Shown: positions 52,644 to 61,223 of the stretch, piece after piece
How positions within the stretch are numbered: the stretch's first letter is position 1
How the letters are laid out: the number at the start of each line of letters is the position of its first letter
Source: Bin90 sp965214635
Lineage (GTDB): Bacteria > Chloroflexota > Dehalococcoidia > Lucifugimonadales > JADFKI01
Assembly: GCA_965214635.1 (NCBI GenBank)
Contig: OZ243964.1
Location: 744,001-808,000 of the forward strand
Length of the DNA stretch: 64,000 nt
Direction of reading: 5' to 3'
Notes under the pieces: model-generated
What the model saw: only the letters and a program-made list of their open reading frames with translations
What the model was told of the DNA's origin: nothing
The model's database searches: none
Program-made: the position numbers and the translations under genes

Positions 52644-54347
52644 TTATCTCGGATCCAACGATGTGGGCAGATGCTTCCCGATGTGTCCCACGAGCCATTT
52701 GGATTCGTCTTCTTCCCAAAACACATGAATCCGCATCTCGTTCCTAAACACCTTGAGGTGCTCTGTCATCAGTCGGTCTCGTCTGCCGACATCGTCGTAA
52801 AATGTGCGAACGGCAGAGTGCTGCTTCTTGGTGGATTCAGACTCGTCCGAAAAGTGAACTCGCCTGTCGCGCAGCCAGCCATGCACATCCTTCCCGTTCA
52901 ACGAACCCTCTTGCGCACGCTGATTGGCACACTCGTCAAGTACGGTAAACACTCTGTAAATACCATCCGCTCGGTTGTCGAAAAACCCTGTGTAGTTTGA
53001 CTTGGCGGTTTCAAACGCATTTCGCAAAAACCGCAATCCCGCTAGGTTCGCATCGGCATACTCGACCATTTCGCGCACAGACGAAAAGCGTGGCTTATGG
53101 GCGGCGTTAACTTTGTCCGTATGCTCATCAGCGGGCGACCCTCTGCCTGCGGTTAGCTGCTCTATCTTTTCCTGCAACCCTTGCTTCTCTTTGGAAAGCT
53201 TCTCCGCTTTGTTTCGCTGATGCCTATACAGAGCGGACGAGATCTTCTTCAGGGTTCTTATCTGCCCAATGTTATCATCTGTCCTGTCATTCAGAGCGCT
53301 TTCTTCATTGTCGCTGAGAAACACCTCCATCAGAGCGTCCAGCTCATCGTGGATGTTATCCAGATCAGATTGCTGCACAGACTCTGAGACGACTCCCGAA
53401 CCACCATCCTCTTGCTGTTCCTCCAGTTGCTGTTGAAGCTTGGCTGTTAGGCTGCTGTTGGCGATTTCGAGTTTATGGACTTCCTCGCCGCGAATCCTGT
53501 CTTGCACCTGCATGAAGAGATTGCGCCAGCTGCCGGGGTACATATGGTTCATGCACTCGCCGCGCAGCTGCGCCCAGCGCGATACGCCTAGGTTTTGTAT
53601 ATCCTCCGGCAGCCAATACGGGTTGCGTTGGGGGATGTCGTCCTCTGAGCAGCCGGGGTAGTACAACCGGATTGCGCCATCGTAGCACCTGAGCGACTGC
53701 GGCAGATCCTTCGCAATGTGCCACGCAGCGTCATGTCCATACACATACACCCGAGCCAGCCCCAGAACATACGACTGCAGCTCATCCGCATCCACGCTGC
53801 TTATCCCGTTCCTGTCGGCAGACACTATTATCAGCGGTATCGTCCGTCTCGCGCCAAAAATCTCATCCCGCACGAACCACTCAGCGTCATTCGTAGCGAT
53901 AGACTTCGCCCTAGTTTCTAGCGGCACTCCGTCGATACTGCAGCGGAAGCGGTCAAACAGGATCCCGAGGAAGGAGGGCATCTTGGCAGACCCTCTTATG
54001 CGCCGCCCATTCGCATCGCCGTGGGCGCTTTTCACCTCAAGGTCGGCTTCAACGCTCACGCCGTCTGTAGCCAAGCGCAAGATGAGTCGGCTGCGCGCAT
54101 CCGGTCCGCCGCCATCGTCGCGCTCCCAAATTAGCCTCGATATGCTTAATGCGTCCATGCGGCGGTTGTACAAACTTAACCGACCCCTGTCGTTCTCCCA
54201 CTCACCCCGCTCTTCACTTGCGCTGTATGGAACGCCAAACACATCCGCAACCCAACCGCGCACACATTCATTCACATCGTCTAGCAGGGCAACACCCTGC
54301 CTACTTGTATCGTCAATCACGAATATCGAACGGTAATACTCTGCCAT
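52644..54347 (-). CDS. Unrecognised 567-residue protein with coiled-coil centre
   Basis: No family recognised with confidence. The N-terminal half (to about 290) is mixed alpha/beta with RTIPLIIVSADR (about 170), LQSYVLGLARVYVYG and CYDGAIRLYYPGC, resembling uncharacterised actinobacterial-type proteins I have seen near defence genes. A Glu/Gln-rich coiled coil follows (about 300-415: LQQQLEEQQEDGG, RNKAEKLSKEKQGLQEKIEQL). The C-terminal domain (about 420-567) ends in HVFWEEDESKWLVGHIGKHLP. No signal peptide or membrane segment. It lies alone between an SDR gene and dnaA, with 200 bases to dnaA. Role unknown. Confidence 0.7.
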   Translation of the reverse strand: MAEYYRSIFVIDDTSRQGVALLDDVNECVRGWVADVFGVPYSASEERGEWENDRGRLSLYNRRMDALSISRLIWERDDGGGPDARSRLILRLATDGVSVEADLEVKSAHGDANGRRIRGSAKMPSFLGILFDRFRCSIDGVPLETRAKSIATNDAEWFVRDEIFGARRTIPLIIVSADRNGISSVDADELQSYVLGLARVYVYGHDAAWHIAKDLPQSLRCYDGAIRLYYPGCSEDDIPQRNPYWLPEDIQNLGVSRWAQLRGECMNHMYPGSWRNLFMQVQDRIRGEEVHKLEIANSSLTAKLQQQLEEQQEDGGSGVVSESVQQSDLDNIHDELDALMEVFLSDNEESALNDRTDDNIGQIRTLKKISSALYRHQRNKAEKLSKEKQGLQEKIEQLTAGRGSPADEHTDKVNAAHKPRFSSVREMVEYADANLAGLRFLRNAFETAKSNYTGFFDNRADGIYRVFTVLDECANQRAQEGSLNGKDVHGWLRDRRVHFSDESESTKKQHSAVRTFYDDVGRRDRLMTEHLKVFRNEMRIHVFWEEDESKWLVGHIGKHLPTSLDPR

Positions 54348-54547
54348 ATATCTCCCTCCCTATTCTTCTCTCTCCAGTCTCTATATCAGCACACCCAGTC
54401 CATTATTATCAGTTTATGATAAGCATTGTACTTACTCTGTCAATGCCGAAATCATCAACATCGTTACACGCAAAAAGCCGACCAAGCCCCGCTCGACCGG
54501 CTATCCGCGCATACGATGTCGCTTATGTTACAGCCGTCTCCCCTGCG

Positions 54548-55933
54548 TCAGCTCGCCGACAGCAGTTCCCGCACGCGCAGGATGTCGCGGCGTAGCTTAT
54601 CGTCCACATTCTGGTTGTTCTCTATGGTCTTGCAGCCGTGCAGCACAGTGGAGTGGTCTTTGCGTCCCAGGGCGCGTGCTATTGCCGTTGCGGGCATTGC
54701 TGCGTCCTCTCTCAGGATGTACATCGCCACTTGACGCGCAAGCGCCGTCTTCTTGTCGCGCTTCGGGCCGCACAGAGTCGCCTTGTCCACGCCGAAATGC
54801 GCCGACACAGCGTCTATCGCCTCGTCTTCCGACGGCTGACGGCTCGCCGCATCGTGCTGCGTGTCCGACAGCACCTGCCGCACAAGCTCGGCGTCCAAGG
54901 GTCGCCCCATGAGCTGGGCGTACGCCACCACGCGGTTAAGGCTGCCCTCAAGCTCGCGTATGTTGCGAAATATCCGAGCGCCCAGCAGGTCTAGCACATC
55001 CTGGGACACATTCGCGCCCACCTGCTCCGCCTTCGCCCGCAAGATGGCGAGCCGAGTCTCCAGATCCGGCGACTGTATATCCGCCACAAGCCCCCAGTTC
55101 AGGCGCGAGCTTATTCGCTCTTCGAGCGCCTTCAACGCCGAAACCGGCCTGTCGCTCGTTATCACAATCTGTCGGTTGCTCATGTGCAGGGCGTTGAATG
55201 TGTGGAAGAACCCTTCCTGCGTCTGCTCTTTGCCGATGAGAAACTGAATGTCGTCCAGCAGCAGCACATCGGAGCTTCGGTAGCGCAGCCGAAACTCCTC
55301 GGTCTTCCCCTCTCGTATGGCGCGTATGTACTCGTTGGTGAACTCCTCGGTGGTGGCGTATATTAGGCTCATCCCCCGCGCCTGCACGCAATGGCCAATG
55401 GCGTGCAGCAGGTGTGTCTTGCCAAGCCCCACATCGGAGTACAGCACCAGCGGGTTGTACACCAGCCCCGGCTTGTCCGCCACCGCCAGCGCCGCCGCAT
55501 GCGCCAGCTCGTTGGACTTTCCCACGATGAACCGATCGAATGTGTATTTGGCATTGAGCGTTGCGGTGTGTCCCATCAGACGCTTCACATCGGCGTCGGA
55601 CAATGGCTGTGGTGTCGGCGGTTGTGCCGCCACATCAGGCTCGGACGAGTGCGCATCCGTGCGCGTTCCGTTCAGAGACATGACCTCGAACCGCACCGAC
55701 GCCGGCTCGCCAACCACATGCAGCACGGCGCGCTCAATGAGATGATACATGCGCTGCTGCAGCATCTCCGACACGAAAGCGTTCACTGTACCCACCACAA
55801 GTTCACCATCAGCATACGCCAAGCCCTGCGTGCCCTGAAGCCATGTCTTGAAGCTCGGCGGCGGCAGCTGCATCTCCAGCTCGCCTAGTACGGCGTCCCA
55901 TATCTGCTTTGGCTCCGGCGGCGCAATGTTCAC
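54548..55933 (-). CDS. dnaA: Chromosomal replication initiator DnaA
   Basis: A 461-residue DnaA. Domain I IWDAVLGELEMQLPPPSFKTWLQGT, domain III with YTFDRFIVGKSNELAHAAALAVAD, Walker A VGLGKTHLL, Walker B VLLLDDIQFL, and domain IV RQVAMYILRED and the DNA-binding signature GRKDHSTVLHGCKTI. GTG start at 55933 with GGGAG 5 bases upstream; the longer open frame to 56017 is not used. dnaN is not adjacent and I see no cluster of DnaA boxes nearby, so this is not an evident oriC. Confidence 0.96.
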   Translation of the reverse strand: MNIAPPEPKQIWDAVLGELEMQLPPPSFKTWLQGTQGLAYADGELVVGTVNAFVSEMLQQRMYHLIERAVLHVVGEPASVRFEVMSLNGTRTDAHSSEPDVAAQPPTPQPLSDADVKRLMGHTATLNAKYTFDRFIVGKSNELAHAAALAVADKPGLVYNPLVLYSDVGLGKTHLLHAIGHCVQARGMSLIYATTEEFTNEYIRAIREGKTEEFRLRYRSSDVLLLDDIQFLIGKEQTQEGFFHTFNALHMSNRQIVITSDRPVSALKALEERISSRLNWGLVADIQSPDLETRLAILRAKAEQVGANVSQDVLDLLGARIFRNIRELEGSLNRVVAYAQLMGRPLDAELVRQVLSDTQHDAASRQPSEDEAIDAVSAHFGVDKATLCGPKRDKKTALARQVAMYILREDAAMPATAIARALGRKDHSTVLHGCKTIENNQNVDDKLRRDILRVRELLSAS

Positions 55934-56229
55934 GATTACTCCCTTCTGCAATCCGACGACTGCACGGCATTCGCACCCGGCACGGACCGAAATCCTCACA
56001 GCGCGGAATGAAAGCATCCAAAAGCGCTGCTAATCCTAAATGGTAGGGTATGCAATATCTCATATCAAGGCTACTAATGTTCCGAAATCTGCCCAAAAAG
56101 GGACGGCTCTGACGCACGCAGCCATGACGCAGATTGGTAGCGTTTCCTTATACATAATCGTAGGGTAATGTGATAGTTTCATTAGGGCAACGGCAACGGG
56201 CGGGATAGATATTGTTAGGGGAGTGCGGA

Positions 56230-59200
56230 ATGAAAAGGTTTCTCGTGTACATGATGGCATTGGCTGCCAGCGCTGCGCTGTTTGCAGCGCTGGCAGGGCC
56301 GGACGGAGCGAGCGCCTTCGACGCGACCACATCCGGCGGCGAGGACTCCGCGGCGAACCAAGTCGGGCAGCAGCCCACGCCTACGCCTCCACTCGGAGAG
56401 CAGTGGCCCACACCTCCGCCCGGGGGCTGGCAGCTCCCGCAGCGCGGAGAGAAGGCCCCGCCGAAGTATACGAACATGGACTCCATACTCAACCGGGTAG
56501 CGGATGAGTATGAGCAGAACGAGCGCTCGTTTGCAGCAGAGAGAGCCGCAGCGGGCAAAGCGCCGGTGAGCCGACAGGCGTCGGTCGCCGTAACCTTCTA
56601 CACCGATGCGGCGCAGACCCAAGCGATGGCGCAGTGGCTCACGGACGCAGGCGGCGACCCGCGCAACATAGGGGAAGACTACATCGAGGCGTATGTGCCC
56701 GTGTCGCTGCTAGGCGAAGCGTCCGAGCAACCGAGCGTGCTGAGCGTGGGCGCGATTATCCCGCCGCAGCGGGCGCAAGGAACACCGCCGCAGGGGGCAC
56801 AAGTACACGGCTCGCCGGAATGGAATAATGCAGGCTACCGAGGACAGGGCATCAAAGTGGGCGTCATCGACACAGGCGGTCCGGGAGATGGCGGGTTCGC
56901 AAAAATAAGATCCCTTGTGGGAACAGAACTGCCGTCCATCGCCGGCGCTCGATGCTACACCGACATTGGAACATACTCCTCGAACATTGCGAGCTGCGAA
57001 GCGGGTACGGACACACACGGCACGGGAGTTGCTGAGGCGGTAGCTGACATCGCCCCCGAAGTGCAACTCTACATCGCCAACCCGCATTCTATGGGAGATG
57101 TTCGTGATACCGCCGACTGGATGGTTTCACAAGGCGTGCAAGTCATAGTCCATTCCGTCGTTTGGATTTGGAACGGTCCCGGAGACGGCACCTCCCCATA
57201 CAGCAACAGCCCACTTAGGACGGTGGACAATGCAGTGAGAAGTGGGGCGGTCTGGGTCAATGGTGCTGGGAACCAGGCACTTGAGACTTATTTCGGTCAA
57301 TTCAGAGACTCGGACGCCGACAACATCCACGAATTCCCATACACATCAGCCGAAGACAATGTGTGCAACTTCGTGCTTATCAATGCGGACGAGCGTTTGC
57401 TCGTTCATGTCCGGTGGGACGATGTTTGGCTCGGAGCATCCAAGGATCTGGACGTTTATCTATTTTCGATAGCCGCCGACGGCAGCATAACGCCCGTTGC
57501 TTTTAGCATAGACCCTCAAACAGGGGGAAGGTTTCATATCCCTCGAGAATGGTTTTCTTACACATCCCCAATAGACGGGGTATACTGCCTGAGCGTATTA
57601 CAGGATAGTGGAACAGTTCCTAGATGGATTCAAATTACACATTTTGGCGGCTTAAGTTTAGCGTCGCCTACTTTGAGTGGTAGCATCGGCAATCCGGCAG
57701 AGAGCGCCAACCCCGGAATGCTGGCAGCGGGCGCAGCCGCATGGAGCAACACAAGATCTATTGAGGACTTCAGCAGCAGAGGTCCAACCCCCGACGGACG
57801 GAAGAAGCCCGACATAGTAGGGGCAGATGGGACACACTCGAGCGCCTATGGGCGTGGCTTCTATGGGACGAGTCAAGCCGCTCCGCATGTGGCGGGCATG
57901 GCAGCGCTTGTGCGTCAGCGCTTCCCAAACTACTCCCCACGACAGGTTGCCAACTACATCAAAGCCAACGCTGCGAGGCGCGGCAGTGTGCCGAACAATA
58001 CATGGGGATACGGGTTCGCCAAACTTCCCCAGATAGCGGCGGCAACGCCCACACGCACACCACGACCCACGCCCACGCGCACACCAAGACCCACGCGGAC
58101 ACCGACATCCACGCCTACGCCTACACCAATTCCCACATCTACGCCTCCGCCCGCGCTCAGAGGTCAGTGCTCCAACGGCATCGCCGTGCCGCAGCCGCAA
58201 TCGAACCCTGGGTTGGTGGCGGACTGCGCGAACCTGCTGGCAGCGCTAGACGCATTCACGAACGGCCGCTCTGTGCTGAACTGGTCGGCTAACCTACATA
58301 TCCGCGAGTGGGACGGCGTAACCGTGGACAGCATAATAGGCTCTGAAGAGCGGGTGAGCCGGCTGTCCCTCTGGGGCAACGCGTTGACGGGCGAGATACC
58401 GACAGAACTGGGTAGCCTTACTAACCTGACTGAGTTGTCCCTCAGTAGAAACCATTTGACGGGGGAGATACCGACAGAGCTAGGCAACCTCACTAATCTG
58501 ACTGAGTTGTACCTCTGGGATAACCTGTTGACGGGCGAGATACCGACAGAACTGGGTAGCCTCACTAACCTGACTAGTTTATCCCTCAGTAGCAACCATT
58601 TGATGGGCGAGATACCAGCAGAACTTGGCAGCCTCACTAGCCTTGAACTGTTGTCCCTCCACAGAAACCAGTTGACGGGCGAGATGCCGTCAGAATTAGG
58701 TAGCCTCACTAGCCTGACTAGGTTGTGGCTCGGCGGCAACGGATTGACGGGCGAGATACCGACAGAGCTAGGCAGACTCACTAACCTGACTGAGTTGTCC
58801 CTCTGGGGCAACGAGTTGACCGGTGAGATACCAGCAGAACTGGGTAGACTTACTAACTTGACTAGTTTGGCCCTCAGTAGCAACGAGTTGACCGGTGAGA
58901 TACCAGCAGAGCTGGGCAGGCTCACTAACCTGCAACATTTGTCCCTCTGGGGCAACGAGTTGACCGGTGAGATACCAGCAGAACTGGGTAGACTTACTAA
59001 CTTGACTAGTTTGGCCCTCAGTAGCAACGAGTTGACCGGTGAGATACCAGCAGAACTGGGCAGGCTCACTAACCTGCAACATTTGTCCCTCTGGGGCAAC
59101 GGATTGACGGGAGGGATACCGACAGAGCTAGGCAGACTCACTAATCTGACTGAGTTGTGGCTCAGCACCAACAAGTTGACAGGAGAGGTACCAACAGAGT

Positions 59201-60993
59201 TGGGCAATCTCACTAATCTGAATGACTTGTCCCTCTGGGGCAATCAGTTGACCGGTGAGATACCAACAGAACTGGGTAGCCTCACTAATCTGACTGAGTT
59301 TTCGCTGAGCCAAAACGAACTGACGGGCGAGATACCAACGGAGTTAGGCAACCTCACTAACCTGACTGAGCTGTACCTCTGGGGCAACGAGTTGACCGGT
59401 GAGATACCAGCAGAACTGGACAGCCTAACTAACCTGACTGAGTTGCACCTCAGCGACAACCAGTTGACGGGGGAGATACCAGCATGGTTAGGCAGTCTCA
59501 CTAATCTGACTAGGTTGGGTCTCTGGGGCAACGAGTTGACGGGAGAGATACCAGTGGAACTGGGCAGCCTCACCAACCTGACTGAGTTATACCTTTGGGG
59601 TAACCAGTTGACGGGAGAGATACCGGCAGAACTGGGTAGCCTTACTAATCTGACATTGTTGTCCCTCAGCAGAAACCATTTGACGGGAGAGATCCCGTCG
59701 GAGTTGGGCAGCCTCACCAACCTGACTGAGTTATACCTTTGGGGTAACCAGTTGACGGGAGAGATACCGGCAGAACTGGGTAGCCTTACTAATCTGACAT
59801 TGTTGTCCCTCAGCAGAAACCAGTTGACGGGAGAGATCCCGTCGGAGTTGGGCAGCCTCACCAACCTGACTGAGTTGCACCTCAGCGACAACCAGTTGAC
59901 GGGGGAGATACCAGCATGGTTAGGCAGTCTCACTAATCTGACATTGTTGTCCCTCAGCAGAAACCAGTTGACGGACGAGATACCAGCAGAACTGGGCAGC
60001 CTCACTAACCTGACAGGGTTAGGGGTCAGCTACAACCAGTTGACAGGTGAGATACCAGCAGAGTTAGGTAACCTTACTAACCTGACAGTGTTGTTGCTTC
60101 ACACCAACCAGTTGACGGGTGAAATACCGTCAGAGTTGGGCAACCTTACTAACCTTGAACGGTTGCAGATCAGCAACAATCAGCTGACGGGATGCATACC
60201 AGCGGCGCTGCTTAGTGTGCCTACCCACGATTTTGCAGAGTTGGGGCTGCCGTCCTGTGATGGCGCGGCTATCCCTACACCAATTGCCACACCCCCACCC
60301 ACGCTCACGCCAACTCCCACATCCGTACCGCCTACACCCACACCCGTACCCACGCAGACGCCGGTTCAGTCCCAAACCATCGTGCATATCGAGCGCCTTT
60401 CGCAGGCAGGGTTCACATACGATGGGAGACAGCGATACGAAAAGGTGAACGAGCTTTGCACCAACGCTCTTGCTGATGCACGCTCAGTCAGATTCCTCGA
60501 TGTGAGCTACATAGAACGCATCGCCATCCTGACCATCCAGTGGATGTGCTACGACGCGGCGGACAAGCTGGGGTCGGGCGTTACGCCGCCTACACGCACG
60601 CCGATACCAGCGCCCACACAGACGCCAACGCCGACGCGCACTCCCGCTCCGGGCGAGCCACCCACATCTACGCCTACGCCGACACCGACGCCCGCTCCGG
60701 GTGAGCCACCCACATCCACGCCTGCTCCGGGCGAAACGCCCGTAGCAACCGTTACACCCACCGCAACCGTCGTGCCGACTAGTACGCCTGAGACGGTGTG
60801 CGAGTATCAGGAGTATGTACATGTACCGCCCGGCACACCGCCAGACACGCCGTTCATCAAAGGGCGCACCCTGTTCAACACAAAATACTACTACACGCCC
60901 GCACACCGTCTCTATGGCCGCAGGTTCGAAGTTGAGCGCTGGTTCTGCACGGTGGCGGAGGCAGAAGCCGCGGGATACATACCGGCACCATAG
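56230..60993 (+). CDS. Exported subtilisin-like (S8) protease fused to LRRs, family member 2
   Basis: A 1587-residue exported protein. Signal peptide MKRFLVYMMALAAS...SAFD; a propeptide-like region (QASVAVTFYTDAAQTQ, to about residue 185); an S8 domain with intact triad (Asp in KVGVIDTGG, His in TDTHGTGVAE, Ser in GTSQAAPHVAGMAAL) and oxyanion Asn in NGAGN; Thr/Pro linker; LRR N-cap; 26 plant-type LRRs; second Thr/Pro linker; and the family C-terminal Cys module (SQAGFTYDG...ERWFCTVAEAEAAGYIP). Start ATG 56230 with GGGGAG 7 bases upstream. A protease carrying a large recognition array suggests targeted proteolysis outside the cell. Confidence 0.9.
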   Translation: MKRFLVYMMALAASAALFAALAGPDGASAFDATTSGGEDSAANQVGQQPTPTPPLGEQWPTPPPGGWQLPQRGEKAPPKYTNMDSILNRVADEYEQNERSFAAERAAAGKAPVSRQASVAVTFYTDAAQTQAMAQWLTDAGGDPRNIGEDYIEAYVPVSLLGEASEQPSVLSVGAIIPPQRAQGTPPQGAQVHGSPEWNNAGYRGQGIKVGVIDTGGPGDGGFAKIRSLVGTELPSIAGARCYTDIGTYSSNIASCEAGTDTHGTGVAEAVADIAPEVQLYIANPHSMGDVRDTADWMVSQGVQVIVHSVVWIWNGPGDGTSPYSNSPLRTVDNAVRSGAVWVNGAGNQALETYFGQFRDSDADNIHEFPYTSAEDNVCNFVLINADERLLVHVRWDDVWLGASKDLDVYLFSIAADGSITPVAFSIDPQTGGRFHIPREWFSYTSPIDGVYCLSVLQDSGTVPRWIQITHFGGLSLASPTLSGSIGNPAESANPGMLAAGAAAWSNTRSIEDFSSRGPTPDGRKKPDIVGADGTHSSAYGRGFYGTSQAAPHVAGMAALVRQRFPNYSPRQVANYIKANAARRGSVPNNTWGYGFAKLPQIAAATPTRTPRPTPTRTPRPTRTPTSTPTPTPIPTSTPPPALRGQCSNGIAVPQPQSNPGLVADCANLLAALDAFTNGRSVLNWSANLHIREWDGVTVDSIIGSEERVSRLSLWGNALTGEIPTELGSLTNLTELSLSRNHLTGEIPTELGNLTNLTELYLWDNLLTGEIPTELGSLTNLTSLSLSSNHLMGEIPAELGSLTSLELLSLHRNQLTGEMPSELGSLTSLTRLWLGGNGLTGEIPTELGRLTNLTELSLWGNELTGEIPAELGRLTNLTSLALSSNELTGEIPAELGRLTNLQHLSLWGNELTGEIPAELGRLTNLTSLALSSNELTGEIPAELGRLTNLQHLSLWGNGLTGGIPTELGRLTNLTELWLSTNKLTGEVPTELGNLTNLNDLSLWGNQLTGEIPTELGSLTNLTEFSLSQNELTGEIPTELGNLTNLTELYLWGNELTGEIPAELDSLTNLTELHLSDNQLTGEIPAWLGSLTNLTRLGLWGNELTGEIPVELGSLTNLTELYLWGNQLTGEIPAELGSLTNLTLLSLSRNHLTGEIPSELGSLTNLTELYLWGNQLTGEIPAELGSLTNLTLLSLSRNQLTGEIPSELGSLTNLTELHLSDNQLTGEIPAWLGSLTNLTLLSLSRNQLTDEIPAELGSLTNLTGLGVSYNQLTGEIPAELGNLTNLTVLLLHTNQLTGEIPSELGNLTNLERLQISNNQLTGCIPAALLSVPTHDFAELGLPSCDGAAIPTPIATPPPTLTPTPTSVPPTPTPVPTQTPVQSQTIVHIERLSQAGFTYDGRQRYEKVNELCTNALADARSVRFLDVSYIERIAILTIQWMCYDAADKLGSGVTPPTRTPIPAPTQTPTPTRTPAPGEPPTSTPTPTPTPAPGEPPTSTPAPGETPVATVTPTATVVPTSTPETVCEYQEYVHVPPGTPPDTPFIKGRTLFNTKYYYTPAHRLYGRRFEVERWFCTVAEAEAAGYIPAP
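58366..60205 (+). repeat. 72-bp tandem LRR-coding repeats with two 144-bp duplications
   Basis: About 26 units. 58801-58944 and 58945-59088 are nearly identical 144-bp (two-unit) copies, as are 59581-59724 and 59725-59868. Confidence 0.88.
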
Positions 60994-61001
60994 CAACCCA
61001 C

Positions 61002-61042
61002 AAGAGAACCCGCCCCGGTAACACCGGCAGGCGGGTTCTCTT
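61002..61042 (+). terminator. Family-type terminator after the S8-LRR gene
   Basis: 13-bp perfect stem AAGAGAACCCGCC (61002-61014) with 61030-61042; inside the loop CCGGT/ACCGG forms a second stem. Starts 8 bases after the stop codon. Confidence 0.8.
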
Positions 61043-61223
61043 GCTTTATGATGGAATGGTGATTTAAGGTGTTAGGGGGCGATTGAAGCGCCTTGTGGTG
61101 TGGAGTTAGAGAGGCGTCTATGCATTTCAAGCACACACGCGGGGCATTGTGGTAACATAGCAAGACGGAATTCGGTTGCTCATCAGCAGCTGACAGGCCA
61201 GGTATTGATTAGGAGATCGCAGA

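Noticed and set aside
56018..56229. oriC next to dnaA
   Set aside because: Only one loose DnaA-box-like TTATACATA was seen; no cluster of boxes and no dnaN.
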